From Pseudomonas putida (lineage in GTDB: Bacteria; Pseudomonadota; Gammaproteobacteria; Pseudomonadales; Pseudomonadaceae): DNA of 64,000 bases. Below are positions 44,681 through 54,773 of this stretch, piece after piece (within the stretch, counting starts at the first letter, position 1; each line of letters opens with the position of its first letter). The position numbers and the translations under genes are program-made. The stretch lies in NCBI RefSeq assembly GCF_001976065.1, contig NZ_MNAH01000002.1, forward strand, positions 174,847-238,846, read 5' to 3'. Under the pieces are notes generated by a model that saw only the letters and a program-made list of their open reading frames with translations, was not told the DNA's origin and made no database searches.

Positions 44681-44782
44681 AGGGGGGGGAAGGATCAGGC
44701 AGGCACACGCGCGGTGACGATAACGTCGCCGGTCATGCGTCCTGCGTCAGGGCGTGTCGGGGCATCGGTGTCCGGATCAGAA

Positions 44783-45013
44783 TCATCTGAACCGTGGCAG
44801 AGGCGGCTCGACTGGCCGCAGCGACGACAGGGTGTTGCGGATCAGGGGCGTATCCTTCTCGATGTCGTTCAGCCGGTCACGGATCCTGAGGGCAGTCGGG
44901 TGCCCGCCTTGATGATCGACCCAGTCGGCGATTTCCTTGCAAGCTGCAGCCAGGCGAACCTGGCGGGAGTCGAGCAGGGTGAGCAGGGTGGTGATGGACT
45001 CTTTTTCGGACAT
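44783..45013 (-). CDS. Hypothetical 76-residue protein
   Basis: ATG 45013 (MSEKESITTLLTLLDSRQVR) has GGAGGTG six bases upstream. It is short, helical and charged, with no signal peptide. A WVDHQGGHPTALRIRDRL segment may be a functional core. Family not recognised. Confidence 0.6.
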   Translation of the reverse strand: MSEKESITTLLTLLDSRQVRLAAACKEIADWVDHQGGHPTALRIRDRLNDIEKDTPLIRNTLSSLRPVEPPLPRFR

Positions 45014-45142
45014 GAAAACACCTCCGTTGAAGAAACCTGAGGATTGGCAGTAAAAAGCCCGCCGCAAGCGAGCTCTACCGATGGTGCGCTAATCCTTCAG
45101 CACTGTTTCAGTATAGACCCGTAACCGGTTGGCGAATGTTCG

Positions 45143-45364
45143 TCAGCCTTGCCGGACCGTCATTTGTGATCGGGCATTGAGTTGTCGGCAAACGTGTTGG
45201 GCATCGTGTTCAAGATCGTAACCGTCCCCGATAAAGCCATTGGTGCGAGTATCGGCGATGCGGTACCAGACGGTGGCGTCAGCGGGTTGATGCACGGTTT
45301 CTCCAGCCCGGCGTCCATGGATGATGATCTTGTTGCAGCGCTTGACGACGAAAATGTCTTCCAT
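45143..45364 (-). CDS. Hypothetical 73-residue protein
   Basis: ATG 45364 gives MEDIFVVKRCNKIIIHGRRA and a compact alpha/beta pattern (ATVWYRIADT, GYDLEHDAQHVCRQLNA) that resembles small Pseudomonas proteins of unknown function. The ribosome site is weak, so the start is uncertain. Confidence 0.55.
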   Translation of the reverse strand: MEDIFVVKRCNKIIIHGRRAGETVHQPADATVWYRIADTRTNGFIGDGYDLEHDAQHVCRQLNARSQMTVRQG

Positions 45365-45436
45365 GGCTTCACCGCAGCTGATTCGTGTACAGATCAACTA
45401 TAGAAGCCATTTGCAATCGTGCAAAAAATAGGCGGG

Positions 45437-46456
45437 TCAGTTCGTCGGTTCAGACGCCAGTTTCTCCAGCAACATCGCCAGCGCGACTTCCTCGGCCCGC
45501 AGGCCTTTACGCATCCTCGGCCTTGGCAGTTGCGCCAGCGCACCGAGGGAAAAACCCTCGAGCACCGCCGGGTGGATGTAACACTTGCGGCAGACCGCCG
45601 GGGTGTTGCCCAGCTGCCGGGAGACCTCTTTGACCATCGCCACCACATGCTGCTTTGCCTGTGACTCGGGTTGCCACTCGAGCTCGCGCAAAACCGCCAG
45701 GGCCAGCGCGCTGCCGGCCCAGGTGCGGTAATCCTTGGCGGTGAAGTCGGCACCGGTCAGGGTTTGCAGGTAGGTGTTGACGTCGGCAGAAGTGATCGTG
45801 TGCCGCTCTCCGTTTTCATCGAGGTATTGGAAAAGGTTTTGTCCGGGAATCTCCTGGCAGCGCTTGACGATCCGCGCCAGCCGCCGGTCCTTTACGGTGA
45901 TCTGATGCTCGATGCCACTCTTGCCGCGAAACTGGAACAGGATCGCACTGCCGTTGATCTCCACATGCCGGTTACGCAGGGTGGTCAGGCCATAGGAGCG
46001 GTTGTCCCGCGCGTACTGGGCATTGCCGACACGGATCAGCGTCGCATCGAGCAGGGTGATGACCGTGGCCATGACCTTGTCGCGACTGAAACCTGGTGCT
46101 GCCAGCAAGGCTTCCAGCTGCTTGCGCAGCTTCGGTAGGGCCAGGCCGAAATCCCGCAGGCGCGCGTATTTGTCGGTGTCGCGCACCTCGCGCCAGCGCG
46201 GGTGATAGCGGTACTGCTTGCGCCCGCGGGCGTCGCGGCCGGTGGCTTGCAAGTGCCCGCGCGGATCCGGGCAGATCCACACGTTGGTGTAGGCCGGTGG
46301 CACCGCCAGGGCGTTGATGCGTTGAATTTCCTCCGGGTCGACGATGCGCTGGCCTGAAGGCTCGAAATAGCAGAACTTGCCGCGCAGTTTGCGCCGGGTA
46401 ATGCCCGGCTGGGTGTCATCGACGTAGTGCAGGTCTCGGGGCAGTGCATCGGGCAT
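45437..46456 (-). CDS. DNA topoisomerase IB (poxvirus type)
   Basis: 339 residues, normal for bacterial type IB enzymes that relax supercoils through a 3'-phosphotyrosine. Conserved blocks include GKFCYFEPSGQRI, the N-domain CPDPRGHLQATGRDARGRKQYRYH, and the catalytic residues: Arg in RVGNAQYARDN..YGLTTLR, Lys in FRGKSG, Arg and Tyr in FTAKDYRTWAGS (nucleophile Tyr). ATG 46456 (MPDALPRDLHYVDD) has CAGGAC upstream; longer readings run into the mod operon end. Its role alongside other topoisomerases is unclear. Confidence 0.95.
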   Translation of the reverse strand: MPDALPRDLHYVDDTQPGITRRKLRGKFCYFEPSGQRIVDPEEIQRINALAVPPAYTNVWICPDPRGHLQATGRDARGRKQYRYHPRWREVRDTDKYARLRDFGLALPKLRKQLEALLAAPGFSRDKVMATVITLLDATLIRVGNAQYARDNRSYGLTTLRNRHVEINGSAILFQFRGKSGIEHQITVKDRRLARIVKRCQEIPGQNLFQYLDENGERHTITSADVNTYLQTLTGADFTAKDYRTWAGSALALAVLRELEWQPESQAKQHVVAMVKEVSRQLGNTPAVCRKCYIHPAVLEGFSLGALAQLPRPRMRKGLRAEEVALAMLLEKLASEPTN

Positions 46457-46539
46457 GGCGATTGTCCTGGGCGAGGGGGCGTTACAGCCATTGACCCCAC
46501 GCCGCGGCAGTCGTGCCCCCGCCCCGACCTTATAACGAG

Positions 46540-47619
46540 TTACGCCAGTACCGCCACGGCCTTGATCTGCGCCCACAGGCGTTGGCCCGGGTGCAGGTTG
46601 AGGTGATCCCGGGAATAGCGGGTGATACGCGCCAGCAACGGACTGCCGGCGGCATCCAGGCGTACCAGCACATGGGCGCTGTTGTCGGCCGCCATTTCAC
46701 TGACCACCGTGACCGGCAGGCGATTGAGGATGCTGCTTTGCTCGTCGCCGTGCAGGCTCAGGCTGACATCCCGCGCCTGGACCTTGCAGCGTAATGCCTG
46801 GCCTGCGGCCATCGGCGTGTGGGCCACGCGAATGTTCAGGTCGGTGTCGGGCAGCTGCAACGTCAACAATTGGTAGTGGGCGTCGTAGGCCGCGACATGA
46901 CCCTGGATCACCACACCGGCGTCGTCACCCAGCGCCAACGGCAGGTCGAGGCGTGCCAGGGTCTGGCCGATGGGGCCGCTGGCCAGCGCCTGGCCGTCGC
47001 TGAGCAGGACGATATGGTCGGCCAGCTGCGCGACTTCATCCTGGGAGTGGCTGACATAGAGTACCGGGATCTCCAGCTCATCGTGCAGGCGTTGCAGGTA
47101 AGGCAGGATTTCACTTTTGCGCTGCGCGTCCAGTGCGGCCAGCGGTTCGTCCATCAACAACAATGTGGGGCTGGTGAGCAGGGCGCGCGCCATGCCGACG
47201 CGCTGGCGTTCGCCGCCGGACAGGTGCTGCGGATGCCGATCGAGCAAGTGGCTGATGCCGAGCAGCTCGGTCGCGTGGGCCATGTCGACCCGGCGCTGTT
47301 GCCGGGGAATGCGCTTGAGGCCGAACTGCAGGTTGGCCAGCACCGACAGATGAGGAAACAGGCTGGCTTCCTGAAAAACGTAACCCAGGGCGCGCTTGTG
47401 CGGCGCGACAAAAATCCCCTTGTCGCTGTCTTGCCAGACTTCATCGTTGACCTGGATAAAACCCTGTCCGGCCCGTTCCAGGCCCGCAATGCAGCGCAGG
47501 CAGGTGGTCTTGCCAGACCCTGAGTGACCGAACAGCGCCGTCACCCCACGGCCGGGCAACTGCAGGTCGACATCGAGGGCGAACCCCGGATAGCTCAATT
47601 TCAGACGCGTGTGAATCAT
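46540..47619 (-). CDS. modC: Molybdate ABC transporter ATP-binding protein
   Basis: 359 residues. The ATPase has Walker [10 protein letters not shown], signature LSGGERQRV and Walker [14 protein letters not shown]-terminal molybdate-binding TOBE (MOP) domain (about 290-355) includes [12 protein letters not shown] and [19 protein letters not shown]. It energises molybdate import with ModAB. It starts three bases after the modB stop. The TOBE domain may regulate transport by bound molybdate. Confidence 0.96.
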   Translation of the reverse strand: MIHTRLKLSYPGFALDVDLQLPGRGVTALFGHSGSGKTTCLRCIAGLERAGQGFIQVNDEVWQDSDKGIFVAPHKRALGYVFQEASLFPHLSVLANLQFGLKRIPRQQRRVDMAHATELLGISHLLDRHPQHLSGGERQRVGMARALLTSPTLLLMDEPLAALDAQRKSEILPYLQRLHDELEIPVLYVSHSQDEVAQLADHIVLLSDGQALASGPIGQTLARLDLPLALGDDAGVVIQGHVAAYDAHYQLLTLQLPDTDLNIRVAHTPMAAGQALRCKVQARDVSLSLHGDEQSSILNRLPVTVVSEMAADNSAHVLVRLDAAGSPLLARITRYSRDHLNLHPGQRLWAQIKAVAVLA

Positions 47620-47622
47620 CGA

Positions 47623-48303
47623 TCAACTCCAGCCCGTTTTGGTTGACCGTCTGGAGTACAGCGCCAGCAGCACCGCGAAGGAGAACACCAGCATGACGCC
47701 GGCCAGCCAATGGGCCTGGGCATATTCCATGGCTTCGACGTGATCGTAGATCTGCACCGAGACCACTCGGGTCTTGTCGGGGATGTTGCCGCCGATCATC
47801 AGCACCACGCCGAATTCGCCGACCGTATGGGCGAAGCCGAGGATGGCCGCGGTGATGAAGCCAGGTCGCGCCAGGGGCAGGATGACGCTGAAAAAACTGT
47901 CCCAGGGGCCGGCGCGCAAGGTCGCGGCCACCTCCAGTGGGCGAGTGCCGATGGCGGAAAATGCGTTCTGCAGCGGCTGGACCACGAACGGCATCGAATA
48001 CAGTACCGATCCGATCACCAGGCCTGCGAAACTGAACGTGAGGGTGCCCAGGCCCAGGGATTGGGTGAGCTGGCCGACAAAGCCGTGGGGGCCGAGCGCC
48101 AGTAATAGATAGAAACCGATCACCGTGGGTGGCAGCACCAGGGGCAGGGCGACGATCGCCCCGACCGGGCCTCGCAGCCAGGATTGGGTGCGCGAGAGCC
48201 ATAACGCCAGCGGAGTGCCAACCAGCAACAGGATGACGGTCGTCAGCGACGCCAGTTTCAGCGTTAGCCAGATGGCGGAGAAGTCGGCACTCGTCAGCGA
48301 CAT
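47623..48303 (-). CDS. modB: Molybdate ABC transporter permease
   Basis: 226 residues with about five membrane helices. The permease signature is [22 protein letters not shown] near 130, and [20 protein letters not shown] is typical for ModB. The ATG at 48303 directly follows the modA stop (TAAATG). Confidence 0.96.
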   Translation of the reverse strand: MSLTSADFSAIWLTLKLASLTTVILLLVGTPLALWLSRTQSWLRGPVGAIVALPLVLPPTVIGFYLLLALGPHGFVGQLTQSLGLGTLTFSFAGLVIGSVLYSMPFVVQPLQNAFSAIGTRPLEVAATLRAGPWDSFFSVILPLARPGFITAAILGFAHTVGEFGVVLMIGGNIPDKTRVVSVQIYDHVEAMEYAQAHWLAGVMLVFSFAVLLALYSRRSTKTGWS

Positions 48304-49104
<801 letters not shown>

Positions 49105-49108
49105 TCAA

Positions 49109-49134
49109 TCGCTATATATCGGAATATATAGCGA
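49109..49134. promoter_or_regulatory. ModE operator of modABC
   Basis: TCGCTATATAT-CGGA-ATATATAGCGA has perfect 11-bp arms and matches the ModE consensus (TCGCTATATA...TATATAGCGA). Molybdate-loaded ModE would bind here and repress the operon. No modE gene is present in the window. Confidence 0.92.
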
Positions 49135-49200
49135 AATGCCGCTGAACGGAATGCGTTGCAACGCGGTCATGGCGAGTGAGGGTCTCACCCGCCATAACCA

Positions 49201-50265
49201 TCAGCGTTGAAGCAATTTCGCCAAGCCGTCCTCAGCCAGGCGCCGGGTCAGTTCAGCGCTGCTCGACTCGACCCCCAGGGTAAAGGCCTGGCCTGCCCAG
49301 AGATTGCTGAAGTCGGCTTCGCCTTTGGCGCGCAATGGCATCAATGCACCGCCCGCGAGGGGGAAACTTGGCGCCTGGGCGCTCATCGGTCCGAGCTCGC
49401 GCATCACCCGATTGAGGATGCCCCGTGCCGGGCGACCGGTGAAAATATTGGTGAGCGCCGTCTCGCTTTCCCTGGCAGTGCGCAACGCCTTGTGATGCGA
49501 AGCACTGACCTTGGCCTCTGGCGTGAACAGATACGCCGTGCCCACTTGCACCGCCGATGCCCCCAGCATGAACGCCGCCGCCACTCCCCGCGCATCGGCA
49601 ATGCCGCCAGCGGCAATCACCGGTACGTTCACCGCATCGACGACCTGTGGCACCAGGGCGAACGTACCGACCTGGCTGCTCAGGTCTTCACTGAGAAACA
49701 TGCCCCGGTGCCCGCCGGCTTCGTAACCCATGGCGATGATGGCGTCGCAGCCGTGCTGCTCGAGCCAGAGGGCTTCTTCGACCGTGGTGGCCGAGGACAG
49801 CACTTTTGCCCCGGTGGCTTTCACTCGATCCAGGAGGGATTTTTCCGGCAGGCCAAAGTGGAAACTCACGACCTCCGGGCGCAACGCTTCGACCACTGCG
49901 CAGGCCGCCTCATCGAACGGCGCGCGGTTGGAGACTGGTGTCGGCGCGTCGAAGTCGGCACCCAGTTCGCGATAATAGGGTTGCAGCAGTTTCTTCCAAC
50001 CCTGGGCGCGTTGCTCGTCGAGCGTCGGCGGTTGATGGCAGAAGAAGTTGACGTTGATCGGACGCTGGCAGTGTTGACGAATGTTCTTGAGCTCGTCACG
50101 CAATTGCTCGACGCTCAACATCGCGGCCGGCATCGAGCCGAGACCGCCGGCGTTGCTCGCCGCGATGACCATGGCAGCGGTGGTGGCGCCGGCCATGGGG
50201 GCCTGGATGATCGGCAGTTCGATCCCGAGCAGGTCAAGCAAACGAGTATCTGGCCATTGGCTCAT
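49201..50265 (-). CDS. Nitronate monooxygenase (2-nitropropane dioxygenase-like)
   Basis: 354 residues, class I NMO, FMN TIM barrel. Motifs are PIIQAPMAGATT, NVNFFCHQPP, VSFHFGLPEKSLL, GYEAGGHRGMF (catalytic His) and VIAAGGIADARGVAAAF. It detoxifies nitronates such as propionate 3-nitronate. The ATG at 50265 (MSQWPDTRLLDLL) has GGAGTACC upstream; a start twelve codons earlier is less likely. Divergent from the AcuI-type gene. Confidence 0.93.
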   Translation of the reverse strand: MSQWPDTRLLDLLGIELPIIQAPMAGATTAAMVIAASNAGGLGSMPAAMLSVEQLRDELKNIRQHCQRPINVNFFCHQPPTLDEQRAQGWKKLLQPYYRELGADFDAPTPVSNRAPFDEAACAVVEALRPEVVSFHFGLPEKSLLDRVKATGAKVLSSATTVEEALWLEQHGCDAIIAMGYEAGGHRGMFLSEDLSSQVGTFALVPQVVDAVNVPVIAAGGIADARGVAAAFMLGASAVQVGTAYLFTPEAKVSASHHKALRTARESETALTNIFTGRPARGILNRVMRELGPMSAQAPSFPLAGGALMPLRAKGEADFSNLWAGQAFTLGVESSSAELTRRLAEDGLAKLLQR

Positions 50266-50385
50266 TTCAGCGGTACTCCGTCGTTGATAGCGGTCCATCA
50301 TATTGGCTTAAAGTCGAGTACGGGATTTTTTTGCGATGTGGTATTTAAATCACACCCCAACAGGTGATCTCACCAGGAGGCAGCG

Positions 50386-51369
50386 ATGTTCCAAGGTATT
50401 TTGATCGATAAAGACGAAAGCGGTTACCGGGCCACACTGCAACAGATCAATGAAGACCAGTTGCCTGAGGGCGATGTGACGGTGCGTGTGGCGTACAGCA
50501 CGCTGAATTTCAAGGATGGCCTGGCGATCACCGGCAGCAGCCCGGTGGTGCGAAAATTCCCGATGGTGCCGGGGATCGATCTGGCAGGGACCGTCGAAGT
50601 CAGCGGGCATCCGGACTACAAGGTCGGTGACAAAGTCCTGCTCAATGGTTGGGGGGTGGGTGAAGGGCATTGGGGCGGGCTGGCGCAGAAGGCCCGCCTG
50701 AAGGGCGAGTGGCTGATTGCGCTGCCCGAGGCATTCACTGAGGCGCAGGCAATGGCCATCGGTACGGCAGGCTACACGGCGATGCTGTGCATCATGGCGC
50801 TGGAACGCAACGGTGTGACACCCGAGCAGGGCGAAGTGCTGGTCACCGGGGCCAACGGCGGTGTCGGCAGTTTCGCCATCGCCTTGCTGAGCAAGCTCGG
50901 CTATCGGGTGGTCGCTTCCACCGGGCGCCTGTCGGAGCACGAATACCTCAAGCAACTGGGCGCCGGCGAAATCATCGACCGCGCCAGCTTGTCCGAGCCG
51001 GGCAAGCCGCTGGCCAAGGAACGTTGGGCTGCAGTCATCGACTCCGTAGGTAGCCATACCCTGGCCAACGCCTGCGCCAGTACCAAATCCGAAGGCACCG
51101 TGGCCGCCTGCGGTCTGGCCCAGGGCATGGATTTTCCAGGCTCCGTCGCACCCTTTATCCTGCGCGGCGTGACCCTGGCCGGGATTAACAGCGTGACCCA
51201 ACCGAAAGCCCGGCGTGTAGAGGCCTGGGGGCGTTTGGCCAAGGACCTGGACTTTGCCCTGTTGCCACTGATCAGCCACGAAATCGGTTTGAGCGAAGCG
51301 ATCGAGGCTGCGCCGCGCCTGCTGGCGGGACAATTGCGGGGGCGGGTGGTGGTGGATGTGAATCGCTGA
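50386..51369 (+). CDS. acuI: AcuI/YhdH-type NADPH-dependent acrylyl-CoA reductase / quinone oxidoreductase
   Basis: 327 residues, medium-chain reductase without zinc ligands. Motifs are STLNFKDGLAITG, VPGIDLAGTVE, GTAGYTAMLCI and the nucleotide fold VLVTGANGGVGSFAIALL. YhdH/AcuI enzymes reduce acrylyl-CoA to propionyl-CoA and protect against acrylate. AGGAGG lies six bases before ATG 50386. The name is by family resemblance. Confidence 0.9.
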   Translation: MFQGILIDKDESGYRATLQQINEDQLPEGDVTVRVAYSTLNFKDGLAITGSSPVVRKFPMVPGIDLAGTVEVSGHPDYKVGDKVLLNGWGVGEGHWGGLAQKARLKGEWLIALPEAFTEAQAMAIGTAGYTAMLCIMALERNGVTPEQGEVLVTGANGGVGSFAIALLSKLGYRVVASTGRLSEHEYLKQLGAGEIIDRASLSEPGKPLAKERWAAVIDSVGSHTLANACASTKSEGTVAACGLAQGMDFPGSVAPFILRGVTLAGINSVTQPKARRVEAWGRLAKDLDFALLPLISHEIGLSEAIEAAPRLLAGQLRGRVVVDVNR

Positions 51370-51406
51370 TCAGAAACGGGGGCGGCCGCACCACATCAAC
51401 CTCCAT

Positions 51407-52471
51407 TCACGGCTTTTCCCGCTCCAGCAATTGCCGCTTGCGCTCCACCCCCCAACGATACCCCGACAGATTGCCATCGCTGCGCACCACCCGGTGGCAG
51501 GGGATTGCGACCGCCAGGCTGTTGGCGCCACAGGCTTGTGCCACGGCGCGAACCGCTTTGGGCGCGCCGATGCGTTGGGCGATGTCGGCGTAGCTGGCGG
51601 TGCTGCCGGCGGGAATTTCCCGTAGCGCTTGCCAGACCCGTTCCTGAAACGCCGTGCCGCGCACATCCAGCGGCAAGTCCAGGCCCAGGGCCGGTGCCTC
51701 GATGAAACCCACGACCCTGGCGATCAACTGTTCGAAGGCCTGGTCGGCGCCGATCAGATTGGCGCGGCGAAACTTGTCCTGCAGGTCGCAAACCAGTTGC
51801 TGCGGATCATCCCCAAGGAGAATCGCGCAAACGCCTCGCTCGCTTTGCGCCACCACAATCGCGCCGAGGGAGCACTGGCCAACCGCAAAACGGATGTCAT
51901 TGTTTTGCCCTCCGTCACGGTAATCGGTGGGCTTCATCCCCAGCACCTGATCCGCCGCCTCATAGAACCGGCTGTTGGAATTGAAGCCGGCATCGTATAA
52001 CGCCTCAGTGACCGAGCGACCATCCGCCAGCCGCTCGCGCACCCGGCGCGAACGGTGGGCCGCGGCATAGCCTTTGGGCGTCAGGCCGGTCACGGACTTG
52101 AACACCCGATGGAAGTGAAAGCTGCTCAGGCCTGCCGCTTCGGCCAGTTCGTTCAGTGCCGGCAGCGCCTCGGCGCTTTCGATTTGGCGGCACGCGGCGG
52201 CCACGGTGGCAGCATGTTGTGTGGCGACAGCGCTTTGATCCGTGGCCGCGCGCTTGCTTGGGCGATAACCCGCGGCCTGGGCCTGTTCGGCGTTGTCGAA
52301 GAATTCGACATTCTGCGGTTTCGGCAAGCGCGAGAGGCTGCTGGGGTTGCAGTAGATCCCGGTGGTCTTCACTGCGTAGACAAACTGTCCGTCCGCTTGT
52401 GGATCGCGGGCGAGCACCGCGGCCCAGCGTGGATCATTCTCGGTGCTGATGGTTGTCGGTTGGCTTGTCAT
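51407..52471 (-). CDS. ada: Ada-like DNA alkylation repair / regulator protein with degenerate N-terminal zinc site
   Basis: 354 residues: N-Ada-like domain (1-80), AraC-type helix-turn-helix (about 90-185) and O6-methylguanine methyltransferase domain (about 195-350) with active-site AIPCHRVV. The N-domain keeps VKTTGIYC (Cys 41, the methyl acceptor position), but the other three zinc ligands of E. coli Ada are replaced: NPSS has Ser 45, and YRPSKRA has Ser 72 and Ala 75 in place of RPCKRC. It therefore should not bind zinc or accept methyl from phosphotriesters in the usual way. Repair of O6-methylguanine is probably retained. alkB lies directly upstream on the same strand. Confidence 0.92.
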   Translation of the reverse strand: MTSQPTTISTENDPRWAAVLARDPQADGQFVYAVKTTGIYCNPSSLSRLPKPQNVEFFDNAEQAQAAGYRPSKRAATDQSAVATQHAATVAAACRQIESAEALPALNELAEAAGLSSFHFHRVFKSVTGLTPKGYAAAHRSRRVRERLADGRSVTEALYDAGFNSNSRFYEAADQVLGMKPTDYRDGGQNNDIRFAVGQCSLGAIVVAQSERGVCAILLGDDPQQLVCDLQDKFRRANLIGADQAFEQLIARVVGFIEAPALGLDLPLDVRGTAFQERVWQALREIPAGSTASYADIAQRIGAPKAVRAVAQACGANSLAVAIPCHRVVRSDGNLSGYRWGVERKRQLLEREKP

Positions 52472-52558
52472 GGCTTTACGTCCGTTGTCCCGTTTGCCGC
52501 AGATTAACCGCCGGCCAATCTGCCCACACTCCGGCGCTTGCGGTCAAACTCCACGGCA

Positions 52559-53233
52559 TCATCGAGCGGTTCGAAACGTGAAGTTGATCCGCTGTTCGCC
52601 CAGGCGTGGGTGTTGGCCAGCCTTGATCGGCAGAACGCCGTGATAACGCAAGCGATCCACGCCACCCCAGACCACGACGTCGCCGTGCAGCAGCGGTACC
52701 CGTTGGCTTTTGTCGCTGCGCGCGAAGCCGCCGAACAGGAACATCGCGGGCAATCCCAGGGATACCGAAACGATAGGCGCAGCGTAGGACTTTTCGTCCT
52801 TGTCCTGATGTAAGGACATCTTCGCCCCGGGCACATAGCGATTGATCAGGCAGGAGTCCGGCACGAAATCGGCAAACCCTGCCGCCAATGCCGCCGCCTG
52901 CGCCAATTGAAAAAACACCTCGGGCATGGACGGCCAGGGCAGGCCGGTCTGCGGGTCGTCGCGGGTGTAGCGATAGCCGCTGCGGTCGGTGGTCCAGCCC
53001 CATGTTCCGCAACTGCTCAGGGCAACCGACATGGTGAAGCCCCCAGGGGTAACCATTTGCCGGAAAGGTGCCGCCGCCAACACGGCGTCCAGTGCCGGCA
53101 GCACACGCTCCAGCCAGGGCAGGGTAAAGCCCCTGAGGACGTAGGATTGTTCGCCGATCTGCTCGCACCGAGGTTGCTGTTCGGGTTCTGCGTCGGCAAA
53201 CAGGTCAAGGTTGATCGGGTTCATGGAGCTCAT
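52559..53233 (-). CDS. alkB: Alkylated DNA repair dioxygenase AlkB
   Basis: 224 residues, Fe(II)/2-oxoglutarate dioxygenase that removes methyl groups from 1-methyladenine and 3-methylcytosine. Motifs are NRYVPGAKMSLHQDKDE (His and Asp of the iron site), LRYHGVLP (third His) and RINFTFR (2-oxoglutarate Arg). ATG 53233 overlaps the stop of the upstream oxygenase gene (ATGA); an ATG three codons later is an alternative. It is part of a repair operon with ada downstream. Confidence 0.94.
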   Translation of the reverse strand: MSSMNPINLDLFADAEPEQQPRCEQIGEQSYVLRGFTLPWLERVLPALDAVLAAAPFRQMVTPGGFTMSVALSSCGTWGWTTDRSGYRYTRDDPQTGLPWPSMPEVFFQLAQAAALAAGFADFVPDSCLINRYVPGAKMSLHQDKDEKSYAAPIVSVSLGLPAMFLFGGFARSDKSQRVPLLHGDVVVWGGVDRLRYHGVLPIKAGQHPRLGEQRINFTFRTAR

Positions 53234-53934
53234 GATGCGTCGTGAAAGATGATCCCAAGGGTATGCCGTTTTCCGCTGTGCAGGCGACTGACGCCGTGGC
53301 GCAGGGTTACCCGATAGTAACCGCGCACGCCTTTGACCGGGCGCTGGTTGACCGCGAAGATCAGGCCGTCGCCTTTTTTCAGACCGATGACCTGTGGGCG
53401 CGACTGCATGCGCGGGCGCTGCTCGGTCAATACGAACTCACCGCCGGTGAAGTCTTCTCCCGGCTCCGACAGAAGAATCGCCACCTGCAAGGGGAAGACG
53501 TGCTCGCCATACAGATCCTGGTGCAGGCAGTTGTAGTCCTGGGGGCCGTATTGCAGCAACAGTGGCGTAGGACGTTGCTGGCCGGCGGCGTGACAGCGCT
53601 CGAGGAAGGCCGGGTGGCTGTCGGGAAACCGGCTCGGCAGGTCCATTTGCTCATGCCAGCGATTGGCAATAGGCACCAGCCGTGGGTACAGCGCACTGCG
53701 CAGGCGGGCCACCAGCGGCGGCAAGGGATAGTCGAAATACTTGTACTCGCCACGGCCGAAACCGTGGCGGGCCATGATCACCTGCGAGCGAAAGGGTTCC
53801 GCCTGGCCGTACAAGGCGCTGATTTGATCACAGGCCTTGTGGCTCAACAGCGACGCGATAACCGCGCAGCCGTCCTGATCGAGTTGCTGTTCCAGCAGGG
53901 GCCAGTCCAGCCTGTCCAGATATTGCTCGCTCAT
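53230..53934 (-). CDS. 2-Oxoglutarate/Fe(II) oxygenase, prolyl-hydroxylase-like
   Basis: 234 residues. The double-stranded beta-helix iron site is HQDLYGEHVFPLQ (His and Asp). A distal HxR pattern lies in KRHTLGIIFHD. The family is often listed as 2OG-Fe(II) oxygenase of proteobacteria and frequently precedes alkB. Its substrate (protein, nucleic acid or small molecule) is unknown. GAGGG precedes ATG 53934. The 4-bp overlap with alkB suggests both act in the same response, possibly alkylation damage. Confidence 0.88.
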   Translation of the reverse strand: MSEQYLDRLDWPLLEQQLDQDGCAVIASLLSHKACDQISALYGQAEPFRSQVIMARHGFGRGEYKYFDYPLPPLVARLRSALYPRLVPIANRWHEQMDLPSRFPDSHPAFLERCHAAGQQRPTPLLLQYGPQDYNCLHQDLYGEHVFPLQVAILLSEPGEDFTGGEFVLTEQRPRMQSRPQVIGLKKGDGLIFAVNQRPVKGVRGYYRVTLRHGVSRLHSGKRHTLGIIFHDAS

Positions 53935-54052
53935 TGCCGTGCCCTCAGGTTATCGAGGTGGCCAGACTAAGAGGCGTAACGAATGTGAACACTCCGACGC
54001 TTGCGCTCGAATGTCGGCAGGAAGCAGACGTCCCTGTTCACTGCGGGCAATG

Positions 54053-54229
54053 TTAGAGCGCTTTGCTGACACTGATGTCGCTGATCACGTCGTCGCCCTG
54101 CCCATGAAGGGCATCCAGCGCGGCTTTGGCTTCCTCTGCAGTGCCATTTTCCAACTGGGCAAATTCGAAGCGGCGTTCGCCATTGAGTTTGTACTTGATG
54201 ACGTATTTGGTCGTCTGGGCCACGGTCAT
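54053..54229 (-). CDS. Hypothetical 58-residue protein
   Basis: ATG 54229 follows AGGCAGGT. The product MTVAQTTKYVIKYKLNGERR is a small alpha/beta protein with an EEAKAALDALHG helix. No family recognised. It lies 29 bases after the DUF1883 gene, probably in one operon. Confidence 0.6.
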   Translation of the reverse strand: MTVAQTTKYVIKYKLNGERRFEFAQLENGTAEEAKAALDALHGQGDDVISDISVSKAL

Positions 54230-54258
54230 ACCTGCCTGTGTGCGGAGTGAGGCGCTGC

Positions 54259-54561
54259 TCAGCTCAGTTTCGAGCTGGAGCGGCGGATGATCTTGATCGA
54301 ATGCGTCAGGGTCGGCTTGCGCGTCACACTGATCGGCCGGCGGTTCACCGTGTCGATGGTGATGTTCCAGAACCCGGTGCTCGGCGCCGTGATGCGGGCC
54401 GGGAAGGTGTCGAATGCGCCGCCGTGGTAGGTGTGACGACCGCCATTCTTGAAGCTGCGGAAGTTGGCGTCGTTCATCAAGCGTATGTTGCACGTCTGCG
54501 AGCATTGAATGACGACGATGTCGTCTTCGTTGAGGTGCTCGCGCTGGTGGATAAATTTCAT
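54259..54561 (-). CDS. DUF1883 domain protein
   Basis: 100 residues: MKFIHQREHLNEDDIVVIQC, NIRLMNDANFRSFKNGGRHTY and GFWNITIDTVNRRPI match the DUF1883 beta-sandwich family, found alone or with TIR domains. Function unknown; the fold suggests ligand binding or protein interaction. GGAGG lies seven bases before ATG 54561. Confidence 0.9.
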   Translation of the reverse strand: MKFIHQREHLNEDDIVVIQCSQTCNIRLMNDANFRSFKNGGRHTYHGGAFDTFPARITAPSTGFWNITIDTVNRRPISVTRKPTLTHSIKIIRRSSSKLS

Positions 54562-54773
54562 GAGGCGCCTCCAGAAGGGCTTTTTCTACAAAATCAAAAC
54601 GATAGCATGGTCGATAGGCGCAGTTTATCAGCCCTGAGGCGTTATTATCCGGCTGTGCGGGCCCTCAGGGGCAATAAAAAACGCAGATTGCCCACGCCAA
54701 TGAAGAAAAAACCACCGCGGTTTGGAGAAAACCCGGGTTTGAGCTGTCGGAGGGTCTTTATCGGAGGTTTCGT

